A stretch of 64,000 nt of DNA, from contig NZ_SEWX01000005.1 in NCBI RefSeq assembly GCF_004307455.1, positions 800,402 through 864,401 on the forward strand. The letters are read 5' to 3'. This stretch comes from Aquirufa nivalisilvae (GTDB lineage: Bacteria; Bacteroidota; Bacteroidia; Cytophagales; Spirosomataceae). This document shows positions 47,998 to 57,667 of this stretch, one piece after another (within the stretch, counting starts at the first letter, position 1; each line of letters opens with the position of its first letter). The notes beneath the pieces were generated by a model. It saw only the letters and a program-made list of their open reading frames with translations, ran no database searches and was not told the DNA's origin. A program made the position numbers and the translations under genes.

Positions 47998-49374
47998 ATG
48001 GAAGTAGTCAACCCACAACACCTTCCGTTTGAACTCACTAAAGAGTTTTTAGAGGAAATCAAATTACTCATCGCTGAGCAATCCAATGAGGCTATTCTAG
48101 CTAAAATTGAAGATTTATTTGCAGCGGACATTACCAGTATTTTGGATGAATTAAGCGGAGAAGAAGCCAAATATATCGTTCAATTACTTGATACCAAATT
48201 AGCTGCTGAAATCATTTCAACCTTGGACTCAGATGACCGTAAAAAGTTTCTGAAAAATTTCAATTCCAAAGAAATTGCAGGTTACATCAATGTCATCGAT
48301 TCCGATGATGCGGTGGATATCCTCAATGAACAACCCGTTCGAGTTCGCGAGGAAGTGATAGCTCTACTAAAAGATCGTGAACAAGCTCGTTTCATCATTG
48401 ACTTAATGCATTATGATGAAGATTGTGCAGGCGGTTTAATGCAAAAGGAATTAATCAAAATCAACGTCAAACAAACGGTAACGGAATGTGTAGAAGAGAT
48501 TCGTCGGCAAGCCGAAGACGTTGAAAAAGTATATGCCGTTTATGTCGTAGATGATGATGGTTTATTGATGGGAACTGTTTCCTTAAAAAAAATCATTCTC
48601 GCTAAAAGAGGTTCCAAAATCCAAGATGTGTTTGATGCCGATGGAATTGTTTCAGTACAAACGTATATATCGGGAGAAGAAGTGGCTGATTTAATGCAAA
48701 AATACGATCTTGAAGCCATTCCCGTGGTCAATATCCAAGGCCGTTTACTCGGTAGAATTACCATTGATGACGTGGTCGATTTTATTACAGAATCCGCACA
48801 GGAAGACATACAAGTCATGGCCGGTATTTCGGAAGATGTAGAAGAAGATGACTCCATCTGGCTATTGGTGCGTTCTCGTTTACCTTGGTTAATTGGTGGT
48901 ATGGTAGGAAGTTTTTTGGCGGCTAAAATTATTGATCGATTCGATAGCTCTATTTCCCTGATGCCTGCTATTTCGGCATTCATTCCATTAATTGGTTCTA
49001 CTGGAGGAAATGTAGGAATTCAATCTTCCTCTCTCATTGTTCAAAGTTTGGCTGATAAAAGCGGTTTGGATACGACACTCTGGAAACGACTTCAAAAAGT
49101 TTTATTAGTTGCCTTGATCAATGCCTTAATTGCTGCGGCATTTGCCTTTGGTTGTTCCATGTTGGTAGACCACGGTGCCATTATGCTTTCTGTCACTGTC
49201 TCCATTTCCTTATTTGCTGTGGTTATGTTAGCTTCTCTCATGGGGACACTTACCCCCTTGGTGCTGAACCAATTAAACATCAATCCGGCAGTAGCCAGTG
49301 GTCCATTCATCACCACCACCAATGACATTCTGGGCTATGGGGTTTATTTCCTCATCGTCTATTTATTACTCTAA
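47998..49374 (+). CDS. mgtE: MgtE magnesium transporter
   Basis: A 458-residue homodimeric Mg channel: N-terminal superhelical domain (about 1-130), CBS pair (about 135-260), plug helix, and five membrane helices. The pore region has P-L-I-G-S-T-G-G-N-V-G-I-Q-S-S and the later G-P-F-I-T-T-T-N-D. The cytosolic part closes the channel when Mg is high. No M-box riboswitch fits in the 60-bp leader. Confidence 0.94.
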   Translation: MEVVNPQHLPFELTKEFLEEIKLLIAEQSNEAILAKIEDLFAADITSILDELSGEEAKYIVQLLDTKLAAEIISTLDSDDRKKFLKNFNSKEIAGYINVIDSDDAVDILNEQPVRVREEVIALLKDREQARFIIDLMHYDEDCAGGLMQKELIKINVKQTVTECVEEIRRQAEDVEKVYAVYVVDDDGLLMGTVSLKKIILAKRGSKIQDVFDADGIVSVQTYISGEEVADLMQKYDLEAIPVVNIQGRLLGRITIDDVVDFITESAQEDIQVMAGISEDVEEDDSIWLLVRSRLPWLIGGMVGSFLAAKIIDRFDSSISLMPAISAFIPLIGSTGGNVGIQSSSLIVQSLADKSGLDTTLWKRLQKVLLVALINALIAAAFAFGCSMLVDHGAIMLSVTVSISLFAVVMLASLMGTLTPLVLNQLNINPAVASGPFITTTNDILGYGVYFLIVYLLL

Positions 49375-49375
49375 C

Positions 49376-49831
49376 ATGCTGGCTGTCATTCAACGTGTTT
49401 CGGAAGCTAAGGTTGAAATTGATGGTCAAATCAATGCTCAAATTCAACAAGGTTTTTTGATTTTACTTGGTATACATCAATCTGATACCGAGGCAGATTG
49501 TCTATACTTAGCCAATAAAATTAGTGCGCTACGTATTTTCTCAGATGCTGAAGGCAAGATGAACCTAGACATTAAAGCTGTAGATGGTCGAATTATTTTG
49601 GTCAGTCAATTCACCTTAATAGCTCAAACTAAAAAAGGGAATCGTCCTAGTTTTATTGAAGCCGCTAGACCAGAAGAAGCCATTCCTTTGTACGAACTAC
49701 TCATTGAATTATTGGAAAATAAATTAGGCTTTCCTATACAAACCGGCCAATTTGGTGCCGATATGCAAGTTAGTCTTGTCAATGACGGCCCAGTCACCAT
49801 CATTATTGATTCTCAACAACCCAACTCATGA
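49376..49831 (+). CDS. dtd: D-aminoacyl-tRNA deacylase
   Basis: Hydrolyses D-aminoacyl-tRNAs to protect translation. The frame is open to 49298 inside mgtE; the true start is ATG 49376 (M-L-A-V-I-Q-R-V-S), 1 bp after the mgtE stop, giving 151 residues. Signatures: V-S-Q-F-T-L near residue 80 and the cross-subunit N-D-G-P-V-T-I near 140. It overlaps mazG by 4 bp. Confidence 0.94.
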   Translation: MLAVIQRVSEAKVEIDGQINAQIQQGFLILLGIHQSDTEADCLYLANKISALRIFSDAEGKMNLDIKAVDGRIILVSQFTLIAQTKKGNRPSFIEAARPEEAIPLYELLIELLENKLGFPIQTGQFGADMQVSLVNDGPVTIIIDSQQPNS

Positions 49832-50157
49832 CGATACAAGAAGCACAAGAACAAGTAGATCAATGGATCAAAACCGTGGGAGTTCGTTATTTCAATGAAT
49901 TGACAAACATGGCCATGCTGACGGAAGAAGTGGGGGAAGTTGCCCGAATTATTGCCAGAAGGTATGGAGAGCAATCGGAGAAAGAATCCGATAAACAAAA
50001 GGACCTCGGTGATGAAATGGCCGATGTATTGTTTGTTTTAATATGTTTGGCCAATCAAACAGGGATCAATTTAGAAAAAGCTTTGGAACAAAATTTAGCT
50101 AAAAAAACGATTAGAGACCAAGATCGTCACCACAATAATCCGAAATTAAAAGCATGA
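49828..50157 (+). CDS. MazG-like nucleotide pyrophosphohydrolase
   Basis: A 109-residue protein with the all-alpha NTP pyrophosphatase metal motif: L-T-E-E-V-G-E-V followed by D-L-G-D-E-M-A-D-V-L. It removes pyrophosphate from NTPs or dNTPs, probably as house-cleaning. It is the single-domain form, about 110 residues rather than the 260 of E. coli MazG. It overlaps both neighbours by 4 bp (ATGA). Confidence 0.9.
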   Translation: MTIQEAQEQVDQWIKTVGVRYFNELTNMAMLTEEVGEVARIIARRYGEQSEKESDKQKDLGDEMADVLFVLICLANQTGINLEKALEQNLAKKTIRDQDRHHNNPKLKA

Positions 50158-51098
50158 AAATCGTTATTCTAGACGGCTTAGCCCTATTTCAACAAGATAT
50201 TTCAAGAACTTCTTTCAGTAATTTGGGAGAGGTCGATTTCTATGAAAAAACAACTGAAGCAGAAATTACTTCAAGAGATCCTCATGCCACGGTATTAGTA
50301 ACCAATAAATGCTTGGTCAATGAAAAAGCCTTGGCCCATTTCACACAACTAAAATTAGTATTAGTCGCGGCTACTGGTTATAACTCCGTCGATATCCAAG
50401 CATGTAAAGCCAGAGGAATTCAAGTATCCAATGTACCTGCATATGGTACCTATTCTGTCGCTCAGCATACCTTGGCCCTATTATTGGCTTGGAGCAATCG
50501 AGTAGAACAACATAATCAATCTGTACAGGCAGGAGAATGGAGTAAAAATGATTGGTCTTATTCCTTGAGCCCCTTAACAGAACTGGCTGATAAAAAACTA
50601 GGGATTATAGGCATGGGAAACATTGGACAATGTTTTGCTGGCATGGCAGAAAGCTTGGGAATGAAGATTTATTACCACCATACAAGAGATTTACAATTAG
50701 CTAATAGAACATTTCTATCCAATAAAGAATTAGCTCAAACCTGTGATGTTATTAGCCTACATTGCCCTTTAAACCCACAAACTGATCAACTCATTAATGC
50801 AGAATTTCTATCCTGGATGCCCAAGCATGCTGTTTTAATTAATAGTTCTCGGGGTGGACTGGTAGATTCTAAATCATTAGCACAAGCCTTACAAGAAAAA
50901 CAGATTGCTGCGGCTTTATTGGATGTTTTAGATCAAGAACCACCAGCTAGCCATCATCCATTAATTGGTATTCCTAATGCATATATCACACCACACAATG
51001 CTTGGCTAAGTCTTGAGGCTAGAACACGAATCATTCAAAGCCTCACAACTACCTTAGTCGGATTTTTAGCAGGAAAAGCTATCAATCAGGTTAATTAA
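50154..51098 (+). CDS. D-2-hydroxyacid dehydrogenase, glycerate-dehydrogenase-like
   Basis: A 314-residue NAD(P)-dependent dehydrogenase, related to but distinct from the one at 10836. Cofactor motif G-M-G-N-I-G; catalytic Arg233 (N-S-S-R-G-G), Glu in L-D-Q-E-P-P, and His281 (T-P-H-N-A-W). It probably reduces hydroxypyruvate or glyoxylate. Its stop overlaps that of the convergent lipoprotein gene. Confidence 0.85.
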   Translation: MKIVILDGLALFQQDISRTSFSNLGEVDFYEKTTEAEITSRDPHATVLVTNKCLVNEKALAHFTQLKLVLVAATGYNSVDIQACKARGIQVSNVPAYGTYSVAQHTLALLLAWSNRVEQHNQSVQAGEWSKNDWSYSLSPLTELADKKLGIIGMGNIGQCFAGMAESLGMKIYYHHTRDLQLANRTFLSNKELAQTCDVISLHCPLNPQTDQLINAEFLSWMPKHAVLINSSRGGLVDSKSLAQALQEKQIAAALLDVLDQEPPASHHPLIGIPNAYITPHNAWLSLEARTRIIQSLTTTLVGFLAGKAINQVN

Positions 51099-51784
51099 GG
51101 TTTTTTCTTGACTTGAGGAACTTGAGTTTTAGTGATATGACTTCCCATGGATTTACCTTCTGACTTAGAAGGAACATAAGGTTTCACTATGGCTAACTGA
51201 TCCAAACTTGGATTTAGTTTTTGTATCAATGGATGGCGAATATCAAATTCGGCTTCTCCTGAAATTTGGCTGTATTCCATATCGGAAAGCCCTTCATGTT
51301 GATTTCCTGCATTGCTAAATTGAACAACGTGAGTCAAATTATCTCCACCTAATTTCCCGCCTTCCCAACTTACAACCATGCCGCCATTGACCCAATTAAA
51401 TCCAGAAATAGTAAAATTCTTTTGATTTAATTTCTCTACATCAAGTACTTTTAAGCCTAAGTATAAGCCCGAATTAGTTTTCCACAAAGACTGTTTCCCT
51501 ACTACAGAAACATCCAATATCTGCCCTTGATGATACATGATATAGACTTGCTTATTCGTATTAGGATACAATATAGAACCCTTCAAGGTATCTTCGTTTA
51601 GAATCCAACTCGTATCCGCAACTAAAGATTCGGAACCATACTGAGCTTGAAGTCCTGCTAAATCTTTACAGGCTAGCACATCATTCAATATCAAATTAGG
51701 CACTAGCGTTTCTTGATTTTCAGAAGTAGAAGATTGACAAGATAGGACAGCTAGAAGAACAAAAAAATACCAGAAATTTTTCAT
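51095..51784 (-). CDS. Lipoprotein of unknown function
   Basis: A 229-residue protein with a short hydrophobic leader and lipobox V-L-S-C (Cys16), followed by a Ser/Glu-rich linker. The rest is about 200 residues of beta-rich sequence with W-I-L-N-E-D-T-L-K-G and several Trp. I recognise no family. It stands alone on the minus strand between two clusters. Confidence 0.75.
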   Translation of the reverse strand: MKNFWYFFVLLAVLSCQSSTSENQETLVPNLILNDVLACKDLAGLQAQYGSESLVADTSWILNEDTLKGSILYPNTNKQVYIMYHQGQILDVSVVGKQSLWKTNSGLYLGLKVLDVEKLNQKNFTISGFNWVNGGMVVSWEGGKLGGDNLTHVVQFSNAGNQHEGLSDMEYSQISGEAEFDIRHPLIQKLNPSLDQLAIVKPYVPSKSEGKSMGSHITKTQVPQVKKKP

Positions 51785-51872
51785 ACAAATAAGAAATGAT
51801 CAAACTAATTTAGACAAATCTACTCGTTGAAACAATGACTTATGTCAGTCAGAGGGAAATCCGATTGAACCC

Positions 51873-53177
51873 CTAAAAAAGAATTTGATCTAAAACCAAT
51901 ACTCCAATAAGACCCGTAATAGAGACTAAAGTGTCCATTAGGGTCCATGACCGTATTGTATCTCTAAAATTCAGAGAAAAATATTCCCGAAATAGCCAGA
52001 ATCCAGTATCATTTACATGGGAGAACATCATACTTCCTGCACCTAATGCCAATACCATCAAGTTAGGGTCTGCCATGGAATTCACTAAAATCACTTTCAT
52101 AAAACCAGCGGCTGTTATACCTGCAACCGTAGAAGAACCTACACAAACTCGAATGATAGCCGCCATAGTCCAACCTAAAACATAAACGTTCCAGGTAGAA
52201 GCACCTAAACTATCTGCCACGGCCTGACTGACTCCCGCTACCACCAATACTTGTTTCAATGCCCCTGCCCCACCAAAAATCAATAATATTCCTGCTATAT
52301 CTTTAATGGATACCATGGAGGAACTTAATAATTCATCTGACGTAAATCCAATCCTTTTCAAAAGAATTCCTGCCAACAATACAGATAGAAACAAAGAAAA
52401 AACAGGATTGGATAAATAGCTGGCCATTTTAGGAAAATAACCTGTTCCAAATGAACCCAACGCTAATAAAATGATGGGAAATAAAACAATCAAGAAACTG
52501 GGAATGGTGGATAAACTCCGCTCCGAAGGCTGATGCTCATCATGAACAAATACAAATGCCTGATTGGCAGGTGTCGTGATATTTTTAGTCGTAAATCCAA
52601 ACCACAATCCTGAAATCAAAATAGCAGGTATGGCAATAATAATGCCATAGATCATGGTTTTGGACAAATCTGCTCCAAACTCTTGCATGATAGCTAATGG
52701 TGCAGGATGAGGTGGCAAATAACCTTGTGTGACTGTTAATGAGGCTAACATGGGCAAGGCCAAAAAGGTCGCAGGTTGTTTCAATTTGACAGAGGCAGTA
52801 ATGACAAGTGGGGCCAATAACATGAAAGCTACTGAATAAAAGAGCGGAAGTCCAACCAGAAAACCAGCCATCATAAAGGCTATTCTTGCGAATCGAGTCC
52901 CCGAAATACTCAATAATACCTCGGTCATTTTTTGAGCAGCCCCACTGATTCCGACCCATTTCCCCAATATTGAACCAAAAGCTAAGATACCTGCTATTGA
53001 CCCTAAAGTACTACCCATCCCATCTTGGATGGCTTTAAAAATAAGCTCTGGGCTCAATTGAAAGGCTAAGCCAGCAAGAATACTGATACCAACAAATGCT
53101 ACAAAAGGGGGTAATTTTAGCCAAGTCATAGCTAAAACCAAAGACACTATGGCACCCAATGTAATCAGAAATAGCAT
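51873..53177 (-). CDS. GntP-family gluconate:proton symporter
   Basis: A 434-residue inner-membrane protein with about twelve hydrophobic segments. P-L-F-Y-S-V-A-F-M-L-L-A-P-L, P-P-H-P-A-P-L-A-I, G-S-S-T-V-A-G-I-T-A-A-G and S-H-V-N-D-T-G-F-W are GntP/DsdX hallmarks. Family members import gluconate, related sugar acids or D-serine by proton symport. Sugar-acid uptake would fit the Weimberg-type genes elsewhere in the window. It starts 3 bp after the GT9 stop. Confidence 0.9.
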   Translation of the reverse strand: MLFLITLGAIVSLVLAMTWLKLPPFVAFVGISILAGLAFQLSPELIFKAIQDGMGSTLGSIAGILAFGSILGKWVGISGAAQKMTEVLLSISGTRFARIAFMMAGFLVGLPLFYSVAFMLLAPLVITASVKLKQPATFLALPMLASLTVTQGYLPPHPAPLAIMQEFGADLSKTMIYGIIIAIPAILISGLWFGFTTKNITTPANQAFVFVHDEHQPSERSLSTIPSFLIVLFPIILLALGSFGTGYFPKMASYLSNPVFSLFLSVLLAGILLKRIGFTSDELLSSSMVSIKDIAGILLIFGGAGALKQVLVVAGVSQAVADSLGASTWNVYVLGWTMAAIIRVCVGSSTVAGITAAGFMKVILVNSMADPNLMVLALGAGSMMFSHVNDTGFWLFREYFSLNFRDTIRSWTLMDTLVSITGLIGVLVLDQILF

Positions 53178-53180
53178 AGG

Positions 53181-54158
53181 CTATTTATTTTCTTGCAAGG
53201 CAACTAATTGCTGCCACACTTCATCAAAAGCTAATCCTTCGGCTTTACCATCTGGGTTAAACATGACTTTCGTTTGCTTACTTTCCTGATAAAATCCAGA
53301 ATAAGACATATATTTTTTAAAGTAAGTAAATTCCCCACAAATCACCAATCCTGGAATTTGAAATGCATTCGCCATATGAGTTGGCCCAGAATCTAAACCG
53401 ATGAAAAAGGATGCTCCTTGTATCAGTTTCATGGTTTCCATTAAATTACATTGACCCACAAGGGATTTAAAATTCGGATGCTCTAGTTTCAATGGATTCT
53501 TCATCCCAATTTCGATTACTTGTACTCCCCATTTTTCAATGGCATCAATAATTAACTTATTCCAGTACTCATCCTTCCAATCTCTTAATCCAGCATTGGA
53601 TTTACAATGTACCACCCAATATGGTTTTTGAATATCAAATGAAAGAGGCTTATTATCTACATATAATTGAGGTTGCCCTTTCATCATCCCCAAATCAGCC
53701 AGTTGAGATGATATTTCCAATAAATTAAAATGATTGTAGTAATTTTTTAAGCTTATCCCTAATTTATCAGCTTGGGTATTTTTCAATGAAACATGAAATA
53801 CTGGATCCGTTCTAAAATCACTTAATTGTAAGAAATAAAAATAGTTAAAAGGATTCCATGCCAATAAAAAACGGGCTACCAATAAACTATGCTCATCCAG
53901 CATTTCCGTGATTAATGGATGATGATTAAAGAGAGGAAAATATCGTTTTTCTGTAATCCAATAGATGGCAACATTGCCAAATTTTTGTTGTAAAGCCCCC
54001 AGAATTGGCTCTGAAGCCACCATATCGCCCAAATCCCCATCCATGAGGATTCCAATATGAACTTTATTACGATGAAGAATTCGTTTAAAAAGAATACGTA
54101 CACTTAGGCTGACAAAATACGCCCATGAACCTATCGCATAGGTCACTCGATGAAACAT
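53181..54158 (-). CDS. GT9 (heptosyltransferase-family) glycosyltransferase
   Basis: A 325-residue GT-B enzyme of the ADP-heptose:LPS family. Recognised parts: the N-terminal G-D-L-G-D-M-V-A-S-E-P, and the donor-site G-L-D-S-G-P-T-H-M-A-N-A-F. It probably adds a sugar to lipopolysaccharide or another surface glycan on the cytoplasmic side. It leads a two-gene transcript with the GntP permease. Confidence 0.82.
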   Translation of the reverse strand: MFHRVTYAIGSWAYFVSLSVRILFKRILHRNKVHIGILMDGDLGDMVASEPILGALQQKFGNVAIYWITEKRYFPLFNHHPLITEMLDEHSLLVARFLLAWNPFNYFYFLQLSDFRTDPVFHVSLKNTQADKLGISLKNYYNHFNLLEISSQLADLGMMKGQPQLYVDNKPLSFDIQKPYWVVHCKSNAGLRDWKDEYWNKLIIDAIEKWGVQVIEIGMKNPLKLEHPNFKSLVGQCNLMETMKLIQGASFFIGLDSGPTHMANAFQIPGLVICGEFTYFKKYMSYSGFYQESKQTKVMFNPDGKAEGLAFDEVWQQLVALQENK

Positions 54159-54307
54159 GATTTATAATATTTAAATAGGTTTAAATGAACTGAAAATTTC
54201 TTTCAGCTCAGTATAGGTCTTCAAAAATAAAACTAAAAAATCAGAACGAATGCATACTAGCTGAAATAAGCCAAAATTTCCAGCGAATCTATTCCTTAAA
54301 TTTTAGC

Positions 54308-54315
54308 TAAATTTG
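54308..54315 (+). promoter_or_regulatory. Possible -7 promoter element
   Basis: TAAATTTG, an exact TAnnTTTG match, lies 16 bp before the ATG at 54332. No TTG at the usual distance was found. Confidence 0.4.
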
Positions 54316-54331
54316 AAGATTATTTTGACCT

Positions 54332-56035
54332 ATGCCCAAAGCTCTTACCTATATTTCAGCCATAGTCATATTGTCTTTGATTGGAATATTTGTGTTTTAC
54401 ATTCATTATTTCAGCTTGGATTTCCCTTTTCAAGATGATGTAACGCTGTTGGAGTTCGTTAATAGTACGCAAATGTCGCCATGGAATTGGTCACATTTTT
54501 TTCAAGCATTATTCAGGGTTGATAATGATCACTCGATTGTCATACCAAGACTAATTACCTGGCTCGACTATTTACTATTTGGCCAAGTTAATTTTCAGCA
54601 CCTTATTTTGATCACATTAGCCGAGCTGATATTCATTTTATATCTGCTCTTTCGCTTATTTAAAAGGCAGCAGTTAGCTCTTGTCTATTTTGTTCCAGTG
54701 GCATTCCTTTGGTTGCAGCCCCAATATCATGAAGTTTCTAATTGGGCAATCACAGGACTTCAACATGGCCATGTAACCTTATTTCTACTTGCTAGCCTAT
54801 TGATTATTACTGAAAATAGACCATTTGCTTTAGCTTGGGCTATCCTATTAGCCTTCTTAGCTTCCTTTACTTTTGGAAATGGCTTTATTGTATTTATAGC
54901 CCTTGCTTATGTTTATTTATTGCAAAAAAACTGGAAAAATGCACTAATCATTGGCATTAGTTTAGTCATTTTCTTTGCCTGCTATTTGCAAATTTATCAG
55001 ATGGGACAAGCTGCCAAGTTTCATTGGAATTTAAACCATATCATATTTTCATTCCTTGGGTTTATTGGTGCAAGTGCTATGGAATTCCCCAAAATTGGCC
55101 TAATCTTATCTTGGTTTATAGGTTTCTGGGTTGTTAGCTTATTTATATACTATAGTTTAGATCATTGGAAATTCAATTTTAAAAACAAAAGTCAAGGGAC
55201 ATATTTAGGTATACTATCCTTCATCTTATTTTCAGCAGGATTAATAGCCTTAGTTCGTTCGGCAGAAAGCTATACCATTTATAGTAGGTTCCAACTATAT
55301 GCAGCCCTTTCCATCATCATCGTTTATTTGCATTTGCTTCCACACACAAGCAAACAAATTCATCCATTCCTTTTAATAGGCACACTGATATATAGCATTT
55401 CCTTTTATTGCTTATCCTATTATAATCATACCATTGCACAACAGTATCAAAAAATGAGCTTTGTGGCTGATCGAATTAATTGGCAAAATAATGGAAGTAT
55501 CTTATCTGTAAGTTCTGGCTACTTATGGAATGCTAAACCAATATTTCAAAAAGCAGAAAACAATAAAATCTATTCCATGAATTACCCATGGAATAATCCA
55601 TTTGATGGTCATTCTACAATTTCTTTGGCTCCTGAAACATTGATTTTTCAAGCGAAAGAATATAAGGAAGTTATGCAGCAAAAACATGCTACCTGGCTCA
55701 ATCATTATTATTGGTTAGAATTCCAACATTTCCCGTTTTCGACCAATTTCAAGAAACAATGGTTTCTTATTCTCAAATCACAAGATAAAAAACCTAATTG
55801 CTACATATTACCCATTCAATTTGCATTAAATGGCAAAAAGAACTTTCTAAGCTTGGAAAACTATCGAGCAAATTATGGCTCGATTAAAATCAACCATGAA
55901 TCAATACAAGAGGGTATTTATGCCATCTACTTATGGAACCTTGATTCAGAAACAAGCTCATCCAAAAATCAATTGTATGCGCTTAAACAAGCTATTCAAG
56001 TAGATGCTCGCTTACGCACACTCGAATTAAAATAA
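54332..56035 (+). CDS. Polytopic membrane protein of unknown function
   Basis: A 567-residue protein with about ten to eleven hydrophobic helices up to about residue 365, then a soluble C-terminal domain of about 200 residues. The first extracellular loop holds F-P-F-Q-D-D-V-T-L-L, which recalls the acidic catalytic loop of GT-C glycosyltransferases, but I cannot place it in a named family. It may build or modify a surface glycan like its divergent GT9 neighbour. It is a single-gene unit ending before a strong hairpin. Confidence 0.7.
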   Translation: MPKALTYISAIVILSLIGIFVFYIHYFSLDFPFQDDVTLLEFVNSTQMSPWNWSHFFQALFRVDNDHSIVIPRLITWLDYLLFGQVNFQHLILITLAELIFILYLLFRLFKRQQLALVYFVPVAFLWLQPQYHEVSNWAITGLQHGHVTLFLLASLLIITENRPFALAWAILLAFLASFTFGNGFIVFIALAYVYLLQKNWKNALIIGISLVIFFACYLQIYQMGQAAKFHWNLNHIIFSFLGFIGASAMEFPKIGLILSWFIGFWVVSLFIYYSLDHWKFNFKNKSQGTYLGILSFILFSAGLIALVRSAESYTIYSRFQLYAALSIIIVYLHLLPHTSKQIHPFLLIGTLIYSISFYCLSYYNHTIAQQYQKMSFVADRINWQNNGSILSVSSGYLWNAKPIFQKAENNKIYSMNYPWNNPFDGHSTISLAPETLIFQAKEYKEVMQQKHATWLNHYYWLEFQHFPFSTNFKKQWFLILKSQDKKPNCYILPIQFALNGKKNFLSLENYRANYGSIKINHESIQEGIYAIYLWNLDSETSSSKNQLYALKQAIQVDARLRTLELK

Positions 56036-56335
56036 TCATCCAAATTCTGGGCAAAAAAAAATCCAAGATTCATTGAATCTTGGATTTACATTACTCCGTG
56101 TTCTAAATTATATCATATTCCGAGGTTATAAGAAAAATCTAAAGGAACCACACTTACCATCTTCAGATATCTTTCATCTTTATAACACTTCAAAGGTACA
56201 CTAATAATTTACAAACACAAAAATAAAATTTCGAGTACATGTAAAGAAAAATTAACCCCAAAATAATCTTTACGAATTTAAAAAAGAGAACAATTCTTTC
56301 GTTAAAATTTTTATTGAAATTTAAACAAGAGAACA
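56036..56335. other. Gene-free gap with a terminator
   Basis: Apart from the hairpin at 56060-56086 the 300 bp show no gene, RNA motif or repeat that I recognise, only AT-rich sequence. It separates convergent genes. Confidence 0.6.
56060..56086. terminator. Strong two-way hairpin terminator
   Basis: Perfect arms of 13 bp (AATCCAAGATTCA and its complement) around one base, with a nine-A run before and TTT after. It lies 25 bp behind the membrane-protein stop. Confidence 0.85.
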
Positions 56336-57520
56336 TCAATTCAAGTACTTCGCAAAGTACTGACCAGGTGAAACACCTTTCAACTTCTTAACGGCTGCAT
56401 TAAAACTCTGACGGGTACCAAAGCCCGATTCTGTGGCTATAACCTCGATTTTGTACGATTTCCAGCGAGGATTATCGCGACATTGCTCCTCCGCATATTG
56501 AATTCTCCAGGAATTTACATAGTCTGTAAAGGAAAAATCAAGCTCTTCTTGAAGGGATATACGTATCAATCTTGGTTTAATTTTCAAACTTTGAGCAACT
56601 AGATTTAAAGAAATGTTTGGTTTTAAAAAAATAAACTCTGATTCAAAATATCGATCTAATTTTTCCAAAATTGATTTATTCTTTACATTGATTCTAGACT
56701 TTTCCGCATCAAAGTACATAGGTGCATCCACTTTTTCCTGAATTTCTCGGTGAGAATGCTGAAAAACTAGGCCTTTTAAGTAAGGTCCATCCAATAAGCG
56801 AGGGTTCAAAAACAAGAATAAAGCCATAATTGCAAATTCACCTGCATATAGAAAATCTCTTGCTACTGTTTGAATATGATCATGATAAATGATATTAAAG
56901 GCAATATGACATCCCAAAACAATAATTTTAAGAACTAAGTCACCAGTTAACCAAAATACAATGAGGCGATTCTTTAATAAGAATGATTTTGAGACCGACT
57001 GATAATAAGCAAATAGTTCGTAGGCTGTCCAAATCATATACGCTATATAGGATAAGCCTTTTAAATAAATATGCGTGCTCATGGAGATCAGTCCAAAATT
57101 GGAATAATGGGTATTAAATGTACTTTCCTTCACTACCTCACTAATTTCAGCTAGTTTGATTGATTCTGGGCTTAGGTACAAAGGAACAAACTCGAGAAAA
57201 TGAAACGCAAAAGGCAAAAAATGTAAAAAATACACCCGCTTAAATTTTCTTTCTGGATATAATAAAAAATGTTGGAAGAGGTACGACAAAGGCCCTATAA
57301 GATAAAATAGAGGAGATATGATCCTAAAGTAATTAGGATGTTCAAAAATAATTGGTACTTGAATGTAGTAACTACAATAGAGCTGAATACCTAACTGCAA
57401 GAACTGGAACCCCAAAAGTCGAGTTGCCAACAATCCTTTTTTCAACATCAAGCTGGCTCCAAAAGCAAAAAATAAAAAACCTAAAAAATACAGGTAATAG
57501 TTTATGGTAATTTTTTCCAT
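56336..57520 (-). CDS. Membrane-anchored AraC-family regulator
   Basis: A 394-residue protein: seven hydrophobic segments in residues 1-245, then an AraC-type DNA-binding domain (about 285-392) with two helix-turn-helix motifs, S-L-N-L-V-A-Q-S-L-K-I-K-P-R-L-I-R and V-I-A-T-E-S-G-F-G-T-R-Q-S-F-N-A-A-V-K-K. Such regulators read a membrane or periplasmic signal and act on DNA directly. Upstream it has its own gap with a terminator. Possible targets are the cytochrome and Gfo/Idh genes next to it, which is inference. Confidence 0.88.
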   Translation of the reverse strand: MEKITINYYLYFLGFLFFAFGASLMLKKGLLATRLLGFQFLQLGIQLYCSYYIQVPIIFEHPNYFRIISPLFYLIGPLSYLFQHFLLYPERKFKRVYFLHFLPFAFHFLEFVPLYLSPESIKLAEISEVVKESTFNTHYSNFGLISMSTHIYLKGLSYIAYMIWTAYELFAYYQSVSKSFLLKNRLIVFWLTGDLVLKIIVLGCHIAFNIIYHDHIQTVARDFLYAGEFAIMALFLFLNPRLLDGPYLKGLVFQHSHREIQEKVDAPMYFDAEKSRINVKNKSILEKLDRYFESEFIFLKPNISLNLVAQSLKIKPRLIRISLQEELDFSFTDYVNSWRIQYAEEQCRDNPRWKSYKIEVIATESGFGTRQSFNAAVKKLKGVSPGQYFAKYLN

Positions 57521-57629
57521 AAGTCATCAAAAACTAGAAGACAAAGCTCATAGTTCACTTATATATTGAGAGTAGAGTTAACCAATTATAAAGTCCAAGA
57601 AATGAAAAATATACTTAAAATAACAAAAA

Positions 57630-57650
57630 ACAGCCTCATAATGAGGCTGT
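57630..57650. terminator. Hairpin terminator downstream of the cytochrome-propeller gene
   Basis: Arms ACAGCCTCA and TGAGGCTGT with a 3-base loop, flanked by an A-run and a T-run, so it works in both directions. On the minus strand it ends the gene whose stop is at 57668. Confidence 0.88.
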
Positions 57651-57667
57651 TTTTGTAGATAAAATAC

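Noticed and set aside
48540..48983. 147-codon open frame on the minus strand
   Set aside because: Antisense to the CBS and membrane part of mgtE; the mgtE frame is intact and conserved.
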